Assembly (NCBI GenBank): GCA_016721825.1
Contig: JADKHI010000002.1
Span: forward strand, 656,745 to 720,744
Source of the DNA: Flavobacteriales bacterium
Lineage (GTDB): Bacteria; Bacteroidota; Bacteroidia; Flavobacteriales_F; PHOS-HE28
Reading direction: 5' to 3'
Length of the DNA: 64,000 nucleotides
Below are positions 34,439 to 42,514 of this stretch, piece after piece; position 1 is the stretch's first letter, and every line of letters starts with the position of its first letter. The position numbers and the translations under genes are program-made. The notes beneath the pieces are model-generated. The model was not told where the DNA came from and did not search any database. It was given only the letters and a program-made list of their open reading frames with translations.

Positions 34439-34495
34439 GAACCGCCAAGCGAAGCTGACCAGGCCTTCTGAACGCCGCTGGGATTGCGTGCGCAT
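34160..34495 (-). CDS. Possible basic, Phe-rich heptad-repeat peptide (111 aa) over the phased array
   Basis: The minus-strand frame from an ATG at 34495 to TAG at 34160 is open across the whole array and ends at its edge. The 21-base period becomes a seven-residue unit that mostly ends in Arg/Gly/Trp-Phe (for example DALHRF, AERF, SGF, GRF, GWF, QIGF, LYRF). The product would be basic and aromatic. The plus strand in the same phase reads Glu-Pro-rich heptads but has stops at 34172 and 34370 and no start. It may be a real small gene, a decayed one, or a coincidence of a non-coding array; I recognise no family. Confidence 0.25.
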   Translation of the reverse strand: MRTQSQRRSEGLVSFAWRFIKDALHRFKAKAERFSVCGSGFLHRPVGIRSGLGRFCLGQGFFRLGGTWFWVMWKVNRLGLGWFTSFQIGFTVAGKCVRAERVGFYATLYRF

Positions 34496-34688
34496 TCCGG
34501 GCCTGATCGGTAACGGTAGCGGGGCCTTCACCAGCGGAACCAGTCGAAAAGAAGCGGCTTTCGGGACTTGGGGAACGGCTGTATTGTTCGTGCTCAGCGC
34601 AAGGGCCGTCGTCCGGGAAGCAATACTGATCAAGGTTTTCCGGCATTCTATAAGCGGCGGAGCACACATTCCTTCGCCAACCCATAGG

Positions 34689-35306
34689 ATGAAGATCATT
34701 CGTGTAGGCTTGGACGGCCTGAGCGCCATGGACAAGGTGGCGAAGTCCCTGTTCATCGAGAGCAAGATGGCAGCGAACCCCACCTTCCCGACGCCTTCGC
34801 CCACCTTGGTGGTGCTGGGGGCCGCGCGGGAAGCACTGGAAGCCGCAGTGGCGGCGACACTGAACGGCGGCAAGTCGGCCACTTTCGCCAAGGACGAGGC
34901 GGAGGCCGCGCTGGACGAGCTGATCACCCAGCTGGCCGGTTATGTGGTGAGCGTGGCAGGTGGCGACGAGGGCAAGATCCTGAGCAGCGGCTTCGACGTG
35001 CGCAAGCGTGGCTCGCCCATCGGCAACCTGCCCGCCCCTGCCAACGTGCATGCGGACCTCACCAACAAGGAGGGCCAGATCAAGGTGGACTGGGAGCGCC
35101 TGCACGGTGCAGTGGACTATGAAGTTCAGCGCAACGACAACGACCCGAAGGTGGAGGTGGATTGGAAGGTGATCGGCATGACCACCAAAAGCCGCTACCT
35201 GGACCAAGGCTTGGAAAGCGGCAGCATCCACTGGTACCGCGTGAAGGCCCGGGGAACAGCTGGTGACAGCCCGCTGAGCGACCCTGCACGCGCGATGGCG
35301 CGCTAG
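34689..35306 (+). CDS. Fibronectin type III domain protein with helical N-terminus
   Basis: A 205-residue protein. The first ~110 residues are helical and alanine-rich (KSLFIESKMAANPTFPTPSP..., AEAALDELITQLAGYV), and residues ~115-205 form a fibronectin III domain (LPAPANVHADLTNKEGQIKV to WYRVKARGTAGDSPLSD). Proteins with this layout are recurrent in Bacteroidota. There is no signal peptide, so location is unclear. The frame is open further upstream across the phased array flank, but the ATG at 34689 is the family start. A strong hairpin follows the gene. Confidence 0.8.
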   Translation: MKIIRVGLDGLSAMDKVAKSLFIESKMAANPTFPTPSPTLVVLGAAREALEAAVAATLNGGKSATFAKDEAEAALDELITQLAGYVVSVAGGDEGKILSSGFDVRKRGSPIGNLPAPANVHADLTNKEGQIKVDWERLHGAVDYEVQRNDNDPKVEVDWKVIGMTTKSRYLDQGLESGSIHWYRVKARGTAGDSPLSDPARAMAR

Positions 35307-35326
35307 TGCGCAAACACGTTGAGTGG

Positions 35327-35350
35327 ACGGCCCCGGGCAACCGGGGCCGT
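35327..35350 (+). terminator. Terminator-like hairpin after the FN3 gene
   Basis: ACGGCCCCGG and CCGGGGCCGT form a perfect 10-bp stem with a GCAA tetraloop. It lies 20 bases after the FN3 stop. The exit side is T-poor. The right arm CCGGGGCCGTTC is identical to an arm of the terminator at 8028-8061. Confidence 0.65.
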
Positions 35351-35417
35351 TCGCGTTCCGGACCTGACGGAACCCCGTTCCGCCCCTTCCGTACAAGCAG
35401 GCGAACAATGCCCTGCC

Positions 35418-36098
35418 ATGATCCGCTCCAACATGACCCTTCCGCAGGTGGCCGCTGCCGCCCGCAAGGACGTGGGGCAGTTGCTGCGGCATGTGGAGGA
35501 GAAGCACGGTGACCTTGCCGACCACAGCTCGCTCCGCAAGGATGCGCGTATTGTCCGCAGTGGTTGCTTCCCCTCGAAGAAGGGCTTGCATTGGATCTAC
35601 GTGGTTGTCGCCACACAAGGCCGTGTCACCATCTATCCGTTGTTGTGGTATGCCACCACGAAGGGCACTTGCGCCATGCAGGTGGATGCTGAAGGACCGG
35701 CTTCCTATTTCGCCCCGCATGTGCTGGTCCGCTATACCGAACGGTTTCTGCGCCGGGGCGGCGACCTCATCAATGCCCTGCGGGAGTTCCACCTGCGGAA
35801 CTACGACAAGGCCAGCCAGCCCTGCAACTACAAAGGTGACCGCGAGAATTACACCGCGGTGATCGACCACGGGTATGTGGCCGGCGAATACCAGCGCGAG
35901 GATGCCCTTGTGTACTACCGCACCTTCTATGACCTGAACAGAGGCCGCAAACGCTTCGGTGAACTGCGCACCGCACAGGATTGGCGCCTCCTGATGCATA
36001 CCGTGGACTTCGAGCATGTGGGACGGCGGGACACGCCTCACTTCGCGTGGGGCCGTGGCTATCCGTTCCGGGCGGAGCGCTGGCGGAAGGCGGCTTAG
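35418..36098 (+). CDS. Hypothetical cytoplasmic protein, unknown family (226 aa)
   Basis: A 226-residue protein starting MIRSNMTLPQVAAAARKDV. Visible features are a strand-rich core (LHWIYVVVATQGRVTIYPLLWY), YFAPHVLVRYTERFL, and an aromatic C-terminus with DWRLLMHTVDFEH. The HVLVRYTERF segment recalls small proteins of mobile regions, but I cannot name a family. There is no signal peptide or membrane segment. The frame is open to 35319, but that part reads through the terminator hairpin. It overlaps the end of the convergent 36095-36361 gene by four bases. Confidence 0.6.
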   Translation: MIRSNMTLPQVAAAARKDVGQLLRHVEEKHGDLADHSSLRKDARIVRSGCFPSKKGLHWIYVVVATQGRVTIYPLLWYATTKGTCAMQVDAEGPASYFAPHVLVRYTERFLRRGGDLINALREFHLRNYDKASQPCNYKGDRENYTAVIDHGYVAGEYQREDALVYYRTFYDLNRGRKRFGELRTAQDWRLLMHTVDFEHVGRRDTPHFAWGRGYPFRAERWRKAA

Positions 36099-36361
36099 TT
36101 AGCGCGATCCTTCTTCTCCGCACCCGGTATCGCCGCACTTTCCTTCGCATCGCTCCCCTGCTGCACTTCTTTCGAAGCTTCATTCGCTTCCTCGCCGAGT
36201 TCCAGCAGGATGCCAGCCTTCTTGCCGGCCATGCCTACCGGATCGTATTCGTCCGGGTCCTTGCGGGGAACCGGCTGCTTGCTGTCGGGCTGTGCGTTCT
36301 TGTCCGTGGCTGCGGTATCCACTGGGGCAGGCGTTGGTTTCTTATCCTCAGGGTGTGACAT
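36095..36361 (-). CDS. Small hydrophilic, charged protein (88 aa)
   Basis: An 88-residue protein rich in Lys, Asp, Glu, Pro and Ala (MSHPEDKKPTPAPVDTAAT..., KDPDEYDPVGMAGKKAG). The composition suggests a disordered protein. The DEYDPVGMAGKKAGILLELGEEA segment is the only part with possible fold. Function unknown. It shares four bases with the convergent gene upstream of its stop. Confidence 0.5.
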   Translation of the reverse strand: MSHPEDKKPTPAPVDTAATDKNAQPDSKQPVPRKDPDEYDPVGMAGKKAGILLELGEEANEASKEVQQGSDAKESAAIPGAEKKDRAN

Positions 36362-36597
36362 GGTCGTTCTGTTTCCCGTTCACCCACAAACCAGGGACCG
36401 TGCGCGAGTACGGCCTGAATGCACGGTGCGGTCCGAACGGAATTGGTGCGCTAGGGCTTCAGAACGGGGTTCGTATTCCCCACCGGGTGAGGATGGGCGA
36501 TCGGCAATACTGACCGTAAGGCCGCTCGGGCCCTCAGCAGGCGAACATCACCATGCCCGGCCTTCGAGTAGCTTTCGCCCATGAACCGGTGGAACGC

Positions 36598-37716
36598 ATG
36601 ACGACCGCGGTAATGAGCAAATTGGCTTCGCTGGTCCGGCAGGAGAAGGAAGCCTTGCTGACCCGTTGGCGGAGCCGTGTACGCGAGCTGCCTTCGGCGG
36701 CCCATTTGGACATTCCCACGCTGAACGACCACATCCCCGACCTGCTGGACGAATTGGCCGCCGTACTGGAAGAGCCCACGGAACAGGTGATCGTGGAAAC
36801 GATGCGCGACGGATCACCACCCGACCATGGTGTGCAGCGTTTGGAGGATGGCTTCGATATCACCGAGGTGGTGTCCGAGTACAGCATCCTGCGGGGCTGC
36901 GTGCACGACCTGGCCTTGGAGAACGGCCTGCCCTTGGAGGGAAAGCCCTTCCACGTGCTGAACCGCTTGCTGGACGAGGCGATCGGGCTGGCGGTGAAGA
37001 CCTATGCCGATCAGCGCGCGTTGGAGGTGAAACAGCGCCGGCAGGAGTACCTGGCCTTCGTGGCGCATGACCTCCGCAATCCGCTCACGGCCATCTCTCT
37101 GGCCGCCGGGGTGCTGGAACTGAACCTTCAAGGCACCGGTGACCACGAAAGTGGACAGATGATCAAGACGCTGCACCGCAACGTGGTCCAGCTGGAAACG
37201 CTGGTGGCCAAGGTGATGGAGGAGAACTCAGCCAGCGGTGGTGATGATGAGGGGAATGTGGAGACCGTGAAGCGCAGCTTCGACCTGTGGCCCTTGGTGG
37301 AGGCGATCGTGCATGCGATGAAGCCGGTGGCCACGACCGCAGGCACCGCGCTGCTCAATCACGTACCGGAGGAACTGGTGGTGTTGGCCGATTCCGGCCA
37401 GTTGCGCCGGGTGTTGCAGAATCTGATCACCAACGCGATCACCTATTCGCCCGGTGGAACGGTCGAGATCGGTGGCCTGCTGAACGAAGCGGACAGCCTG
37501 GTGGAATGCTGGGTGTCGGACACGGGCAAGGGCATTGCGGCCGACCGGTTGGACAAGGTGTTCGAGAAGGGCGAAGGAGACAACGAGCGGGCCGAGAGCA
37601 CCGGCCTTGGCCTGGCCATCGTGAAGAGCTTTGTGGAAGGCCACGGCGGCGAGGTGCGGGCGGAAAGTGTGGAGGGCCAGGGCACCACCATCCGGTTCAC
37701 CTTGCCGTTGCGGTAG
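36598..37716 (+). CDS. Sensor histidine kinase with helical N-terminal domain and no sensory or membrane domain
   Basis: A 372-residue cytoplasmic kinase. The N-terminal ~140 residues form a helical region resembling the RsbR/RsbU-type N-terminal domain (LVRQEKEALLTRWRSRV... VSEYSILRGCVHDLAL). The HisKA domain has the H-box FVAHDLRNPLTAI with His157. The ATPase domain has NLITNAITYSP (N box), DTGKGIA (G1) and STGLGLAIVKSF (G2). There is no response regulator gene next to it. Its downstream neighbour, 14 bases on, encodes a lipoprotein made of two-component-type propeller repeats, which hints at a split sensor. The ATG at 36598 is preferred over 36553. Confidence 0.88.
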   Translation: MTTAVMSKLASLVRQEKEALLTRWRSRVRELPSAAHLDIPTLNDHIPDLLDELAAVLEEPTEQVIVETMRDGSPPDHGVQRLEDGFDITEVVSEYSILRGCVHDLALENGLPLEGKPFHVLNRLLDEAIGLAVKTYADQRALEVKQRRQEYLAFVAHDLRNPLTAISLAAGVLELNLQGTGDHESGQMIKTLHRNVVQLETLVAKVMEENSASGGDDEGNVETVKRSFDLWPLVEAIVHAMKPVATTAGTALLNHVPEELVVLADSGQLRRVLQNLITNAITYSPGGTVEIGGLLNEADSLVECWVSDTGKGIAADRLDKVFEKGEGDNERAESTGLGLAIVKSFVEGHGGEVRAESVEGQGTTIRFTLPLR

Positions 37717-37730
37717 TATTCCTTCCGACC

Positions 37731-38834
37731 ATGAAGCCGATCCTTGCGCTGTTGTCGGTGCTCTTGTTCGCTACCTCCTGCAGGGTGCCCGACAAAGAGC
37801 CGGTCCCCAAGACCAGCACGACTTCGACACCAACAGCGGCACCCGCACAACCGGACAGCGCCACGCTTGCCACCCGCCTTTTCAACCCACCCACCGACAC
37901 CGAGCAGATCAGCCAGTACATCCGCCGGATGTTCCAGGACCGCGACGGGAACATCTGGTTCGGCACCACCAGCGATGGCGTGGCCCGATGGGATGGGCAC
38001 TCCCTCACCTACTTCACCACCAAAGAGGGCCTGAGCGGCAACTGGATCTCATCGATCGCTCAGGATGCACATGGGGACATCTGGTTCGGCACTGGAGGCG
38101 GCGTTTCACGCTACAACGGGATCACCTTCACCACCTACACGAAGCAGGATGGGCTGGCCAGCGATCAGGTCTGGTGCATGCTGATCGACCGGTCCGGCGG
38201 CTTCTGGTTCGGTACGGAGGAAGGCGTTTCGCGATTCGACGGGAAGACCTTCACCCCTTTCCCGATCCCTGCTGCGGACCTGAGCAAGTTCCCGTACTAC
38301 AAGTACCCCAAGCAGATCAACGCGATGAGCCAGGACAAGGCCGGGAACATCTGGTTCGCCACCAACGGCGGCGGGGTCTACAAGTACGATGGGAAGACGC
38401 TCGCCAACCTCTCGGAGAAGGATGGGCTTTGCAACAACTTCGTGCAGAGCATGCTGGAGGACCGGTCCGGGAACATCTGGTTCGGAACGCGGTACGGGGG
38501 GCTGTGCATGTACGACCCATCGGCCTCGCTCAGGGCCGGTGGCAAGGCCTTCACCACCTTCGACCGCAGCGAAGTGAACAGCGATCACATCTGGACGCTA
38601 TTGGAAGATCGGTCCGGCGCTATTTGGGCCAGCGCTGATGGCTACGGCCTGTGCCGCTACAATGGGAAAGCGTTCACCTGCTACTCTGAACGCGACTGCG
38701 CTGCTCTCAAGGATGTCCAAAGCCTGTTGGAGGATGCCAGCGGACAGCTTTGGGTGGGCACGTCGAGCGGTGTGTATCGCTACGGCAGTGGCCGGTTCAC
38801 CAACTGGACGAAAGTGGACGCTGTGGGGGGCTAA
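37731..38834 (+). CDS. Two-component regulator propeller lipoprotein
   Basis: A 367-residue lipoprotein with lipobox LFATSC near residue 18 and a Thr/Pro-rich linker. The rest is made of Reg_prop units (DRDGNIWFGTTSDGVARWDG, DAHGDIWFGTGGGVSRYNG, DRSGNIWFGTRYGG and others), which form a beta-propeller normally found as the periplasmic sensor half of hybrid histidine kinases. Here it stands alone on a lipid anchor. It begins 14 bases after the kinase gene, so co-expression is likely. Confidence 0.85.
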   Translation: MKPILALLSVLLFATSCRVPDKEPVPKTSTTSTPTAAPAQPDSATLATRLFNPPTDTEQISQYIRRMFQDRDGNIWFGTTSDGVARWDGHSLTYFTTKEGLSGNWISSIAQDAHGDIWFGTGGGVSRYNGITFTTYTKQDGLASDQVWCMLIDRSGGFWFGTEEGVSRFDGKTFTPFPIPAADLSKFPYYKYPKQINAMSQDKAGNIWFATNGGGVYKYDGKTLANLSEKDGLCNNFVQSMLEDRSGNIWFGTRYGGLCMYDPSASLRAGGKAFTTFDRSEVNSDHIWTLLEDRSGAIWASADGYGLCRYNGKAFTCYSERDCAALKDVQSLLEDASGQLWVGTSSGVYRYGSGRFTNWTKVDAVGG

Positions 38835-38884
38835 GGCGAGTGCCCGTGCATGTCTTTGCTAAATTGCCATTCAACACCCGGACC

Positions 38885-39307
38885 ATGAGCGCGCCCACCC
38901 CTTACCTGAATTTCCCCGGCACTTGCGAGGAGGCCTTCAACTTCTACAGGACGGTCTTCGGCGCCGAGCTCAGCTACATCGGCCGCTTCAAGGAGATGCC
39001 AGCAGAGTACACGGTACCGGCGGAACACGCGGAGAAAGTGATGCACGCGACGCTAATGCTGAACGGCCAGCCTTTCCTTATGGGCAGCGATGCACCCGAA
39101 GGCTTCGGACCTCCTTTCAACGCCGGCAACAACGTGCACCTCTCCCTTAGCCCGGCCGACGAGGCGGAGGCCAAGAAGTGGTACGATGCGCTACGCGAAG
39201 GAGGCTTGGTGGCGATGGAGCTGACACCCACCTTTTGGGCGAAGCTCTTCGCCATGGTGCGCGATCGTTACGGCATCCACTGGATGATCTCGTACGGCCA
39301 GCCGTAG
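38885..39307 (+). CDS. VOC (glyoxalase/PhnB-like) family protein
   Basis: A 140-residue single-domain protein with YLNFPGTCEEAFNFYRTVFG, HATLMLNGQPFLMGSD and FAMVRDRYGIHWMISY motifs, as in PhnB/3-demethylubiquinone-like VOC proteins. Many such proteins have lost the full metal site; none of the neighbours gives a substrate. The ATG at 38885 starts the fold directly. Confidence 0.88.
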   Translation: MSAPTPYLNFPGTCEEAFNFYRTVFGAELSYIGRFKEMPAEYTVPAEHAEKVMHATLMLNGQPFLMGSDAPEGFGPPFNAGNNVHLSLSPADEAEAKKWYDALREGGLVAMELTPTFWAKLFAMVRDRYGIHWMISYGQP

Positions 39308-39360
39308 ATCGGTGAGCACGTTATAGCGCTTGATCCGTCCGCGGATGTTGCTCCTTCTTC

Positions 39361-39368
39361 TAGGTTTG
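39361..39368 (+). promoter_or_regulatory. TAnnTTTG -7 box upstream of the beta-helix gene
   Basis: TAGGTTTG lies 20 bases before the ATG at 39389. No convincing -33 element at the usual spacing was found. Confidence 0.45.
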
Positions 39369-39388
39369 AAGCCTGAACCGATCCACGT

Positions 39389-40969
39389 ATGCGTCTGAAA
39401 CGCTTTCTGCCTTCCCTCCTGCTATTGGTCTCCTACCAAACGCAAGCGACCACCTACTACGTGAACGCTGCAGCGTCCGGCACCAACACCGGGCTGAACT
39501 GGGCGAACGCCTTCACGGACCCACAGGTGGCCTTGAGCATCGCGATCCCCGGCGATGAGGTCTGGGTGGCTGCGGGGCAATACAAGCCGACCACTACGAC
39601 CAGCCGCACAGTTTCCTTCGTGCTGCGGAACGGCGTGAACGTGTACGGCGGCTTCGCGGGAACCGAGACGAGCCTTGCACAGCGGGACATCGCCAGCAAC
39701 CCGACCGTGCTGAACGGCGACATCGGTGCGCTGGGCGACAACACCGACAATTCGCACAACGTGGTCACAGCGAACAACATCACCACGAACATCGTGCTTG
39801 ACGGCTTCCGGATCATGAACGGGTACAGCGGAAGCGCCTACCGGGGCGGCGGCTTGAGCGCGACCAATTGCCTGGGCGGAAGCCTGTTGATCCGGCAATG
39901 CTCCTTCATCAACAACTATGCGACAGGCTATGGTGGAGGACTCTACCTCGCAGCAGCGAACGTGACGGTCGATCAGTGCGAATTCATTGGCAACAGCACC
40001 GATAACTCGGGCGGGGCCATCTGCGACGGGAACAACAACGGGGGCTACTCCAACCTCACCATTCTTGATTCCAAGTTCACGGGCAATGTGGCCTACAGCG
40101 GTGCCTGCCTGTACAACTCGGTGGATTATCAGAACCTCGTGATCGACCGTTGCGTGTTCACCAACAACACGTCGGACAACAGCATCATCAGGATCGAGTA
40201 CTTCGAAACGGCCTGGATCCTGAACTCCTATGTGATCGGAAATTCCGTGGATGGCTTCAGCAGCAACATCCTGTACGTGAACTCGATCTCGCCGACCGAG
40301 GACTTCCAGATGATCAACTGCACCATCGCGGATAACGTGAATGTGTACGGCTTCCCATTGCAGGACGAGGCGGTGCGCTTGGAAGAGACCTATCACGCCA
40401 TCCACAACTGCATCATTTACGGCAACACGCGCTACGCCGGACGCCAGGTGAACACGGCACCGACCATCACCAATTCCATCGTTGAAGGCGGGCACGTCGG
40501 CGGCACCAACATCATTGACCTCGACCCCGAGTTCACCGCGCCCAATGGCTCAGTGACGGCCAACTTCGATGCCACAGCCTATGACTACACCTTGCAGTTC
40601 ACCTCCCCCGCGGTCAACAGTGGCGATAACGGCTTCGTGCTGCCATCCAACACGTTCGACCTGGCCGGTAACACCCGTATCCAAGGCGGTGTGGTGGACA
40701 TGGGCTGCTACGAGTCGGACTTCTCGGTCGGTTCGAACGCACTGAGCGACCAGGCGCCAAGCTGGTATTTCAGTGCGCAAGAGCAAGCGATCCGCTTGGT
40801 GGAAATTCCCACGCAGCGTAACGGAAGATTGGAGGTTATTGACCTTTCGGGGCGCGTTCATGCAAGAGTGGTCATGCAGGGAAACGTAGTCCCGTTGGAT
40901 CTACCGACCGGGCTGTATCTGGCCACGCTGAACGGATACCAGGCACTGAAGTTCGTGGTGGCGGAGTGA
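39389..40969 (+). CDS. T9SS-exported parallel beta-helix protein
   Basis: A 526-residue exported protein with signal peptide (MRLKRFLPSLLLLVSYQTQA) and right-handed beta-helix repeats such as GGGLSATNCLGGSLLIRQCSF, GGGLYLAAANVTVDQCEFIGN and SGGAICDGNNNGG. The start VNAAASGTNTGLNWANAFTDP and PTVLNGDIGALGDNTDNSHN are typical of polymorphic outer-membrane-like or choice-of-anchor Q proteins. The end (RLEVIDLSGRVHARVV...GLYLATLNGYQALKFVV) is a T9SS type A domain. Likely a surface protein; no enzymatic site is clear. Confidence 0.85.
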   Translation: MRLKRFLPSLLLLVSYQTQATTYYVNAAASGTNTGLNWANAFTDPQVALSIAIPGDEVWVAAGQYKPTTTTSRTVSFVLRNGVNVYGGFAGTETSLAQRDIASNPTVLNGDIGALGDNTDNSHNVVTANNITTNIVLDGFRIMNGYSGSAYRGGGLSATNCLGGSLLIRQCSFINNYATGYGGGLYLAAANVTVDQCEFIGNSTDNSGGAICDGNNNGGYSNLTILDSKFTGNVAYSGACLYNSVDYQNLVIDRCVFTNNTSDNSIIRIEYFETAWILNSYVIGNSVDGFSSNILYVNSISPTEDFQMINCTIADNVNVYGFPLQDEAVRLEETYHAIHNCIIYGNTRYAGRQVNTAPTITNSIVEGGHVGGTNIIDLDPEFTAPNGSVTANFDATAYDYTLQFTSPAVNSGDNGFVLPSNTFDLAGNTRIQGGVVDMGCYESDFSVGSNALSDQAPSWYFSAQEQAIRLVEIPTQRNGRLEVIDLSGRVHARVVMQGNVVPLDLPTGLYLATLNGYQALKFVVAE

Positions 40970-41026
40970 TGCCAAGTTCATGCCCGCGATGAAAGTGCGG
41001 TCGCATGGGCTGCTCACTGCATTGCA

Positions 41027-41620
41027 TCATTGCTCTTTGTCGCGCCGCTTGCCCTTGTAATGGGTGCTGCGCGCACTGCCGGCATTCGGCCGATTCCCGT
41101 TGGGATGTAGATGACGCACGCGTTCCGGTTGTGAGCCAAGGCGATCATGGGTGTTGCCGTGCTCCGCGGTCTGGCCGCGGTGCAGTTCGTTCGGCTTCGC
41201 TCCGCGTGGCTCCATGAAGTGTTTGGGCTTGAGCGGGACTTTTTCCGTGGTCGCGCTGTTCTCCGCACCCGTAGCCTGTTCCTCGAGCACGGGATCGGTG
41301 TGCTTGGCGCTCTTCTTCGGCATGGCGTTGCCCTTGTTCACGGCCTTTGGTGCAGGCGCTGCCTTACCCACCGAAACCGGCTTGTCTGTCGCATTCTTCT
41401 TCGGTTCCGCGACCTTCTTGGCCACCGGTGCTGCAGGCTTCTTGGGTGCTGCTTTCTTCGCTGGAGCAGGTTTCACGGACTTGTTCACGATAGCTGGCTT
41501 GGTGACCTTCTTCGTGTTCTTCTTCGCTGCTGCCTTTTTCGCTGGTGCTGCGGACTTGCTCTTGGCGCGTACGGCGGATGTGGCCTTGCCCTTGGCGGGC
41601 ACCTTCTTCTTGGTTGCCAT
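41027..41620 (-). CDS. Histone H1-like Lys/Ala/Pro-rich protein
   Basis: A 197-residue protein starting MATKKKVPAKGKATSAV. The first ~110 residues are almost wholly Lys, Ala and Pro with repeated PAKKA, AKK and APKK motifs, as in bacterial histone H1-like proteins (HctB/AlgP type) that bind and compact DNA. The C-terminal ~60 residues are less repetitive, basic and rich in His and Arg. The strong composition bias leaves long antisense frames that are not genes. A SET-domain protein, a possible lysine methyltransferase, is encoded 7 kb away. Confidence 0.8.
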   Translation of the reverse strand: MATKKKVPAKGKATSAVRAKSKSAAPAKKAAAKKNTKKVTKPAIVNKSVKPAPAKKAAPKKPAAPVAKKVAEPKKNATDKPVSVGKAAPAPKAVNKGNAMPKKSAKHTDPVLEEQATGAENSATTEKVPLKPKHFMEPRGAKPNELHRGQTAEHGNTHDRLGSQPERVRHLHPNGNRPNAGSARSTHYKGKRRDKEQ

Positions 41621-41827
41621 GTTCGGTGTTTTCAGAAAGGAGCCAATCGCCATGCCGTCAGTAACGGGGTTCGCCAAAAGGCGCGTGGATCAAGGCTTGG
41701 CGATACGGGGTACTGTATTCTGATGCGGCGGCATAGGGGCGGATGTTCCCCGAACGGGTGGGAAGGTTACCGGCACATGACCGCAGCGATCTATGGGGAT
41801 CGTTCGAGGTGATCCGCGAAAACCAAC

Positions 41828-41855
41828 GAGCCCCTCGGATCGCTCCGAGAGGCTC
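41828..41855 (-). terminator. Terminator of the 41879-42385 gene
   Basis: GAGCCCCTCGGA and TCCGAGAGGCTC pair over 12 bp with one mismatch and a TCGC loop; the minus-strand exit reads GTTGGTTTTCG. It starts 24 bases past the stop codon. Confidence 0.65.
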
Positions 41856-41878
41856 ATTGATGCGCAACTGGGCGTTGA

Positions 41879-42385
41879 TCAGAACACCATCGGCTTCTGG
41901 CGGCGTGAAGGCACGAGCGTGCGTTCCTTGGTGATGGCCGCACAACCACCGCCCTTGTCGAAGGCGATGCTGCCTACAGGGCCAGCGTAGTCCAGACCGG
42001 CCATGTGGCGCTCGGGCTCCAACACCACAGCAAAACTGAGATGGCGCGTGTGCTGGCCGGCCTCTCCAGCGTCAGCGAAATGGGTATCCACCAGCACTTG
42101 CTTGGGCAGGTGGCCGGGGTGTTCGAAGCGAAGCACAGCGTTGGCATTGATCGGCAGGTTCAATGTGAAACGCCCGGTCTTGGAAACTGCCGCGTAGAGC
42201 ACCGCTCCGTTCACATCCGCTTCCACGGTGGTCAGGTCGAAGCTGAGGTCCTCCACATGCAGCCAACCCGTGAGCACGACCGACTCCGCCGTTGCGGGAG
42301 GCTCCTCTGCAAGGGCTGTGGTGGTGGTGGCGAAGAGCAGGGCCACCAGTGCGGCCGAAGGAAGGAGGTGCTTGCGGAGTTCCAT
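41879..42385 (-). CDS. Exported protein, unknown function (168 aa)
   Basis: A 168-residue protein with a signal peptide (MELRKHLLPSAALVALLFAT...ALAEE). The rest resembles a carboxypeptidase-regulatory or transthyretin-like strand pattern (TGWLHVEDLSFDLTTVEADVN..., GRFTLNLPINANAVLRFEHP). No named family is clear. A hairpin terminator follows directly. Confidence 0.6.
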   Translation of the reverse strand: MELRKHLLPSAALVALLFATTTTALAEEPPATAESVVLTGWLHVEDLSFDLTTVEADVNGAVLYAAVSKTGRFTLNLPINANAVLRFEHPGHLPKQVLVDTHFADAGEAGQHTRHLSFAVVLEPERHMAGLDYAGPVGSIAFDKGGGCAAITKERTLVPSRRQKPMVF

Positions 42386-42514
42386 GGGTGCTGGTTTTGC
42401 GTTGGGATACGCGGCACCCTGCGTCAGGTTCTGGTTTTTCGACGGAGCATGGGCGAAGTGTCGGGGAACGCGCCTTAAGCACGGTCGAACTCCAACGACG
42501 AAGTACAGCTTCCG

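Noticed and set aside
36455..36490. GGGGTTCGTATTCCCC resembling a tRNA T-arm
   Set aside because: Loop lacks the conserved A and no acceptor or anticodon stem fits around it.
41147..41812. Long plus-strand frames over the histone H1-like gene
   Set aside because: Produced by the repetitive Lys/Ala codons read in reverse; hydrophobic low-complexity products.
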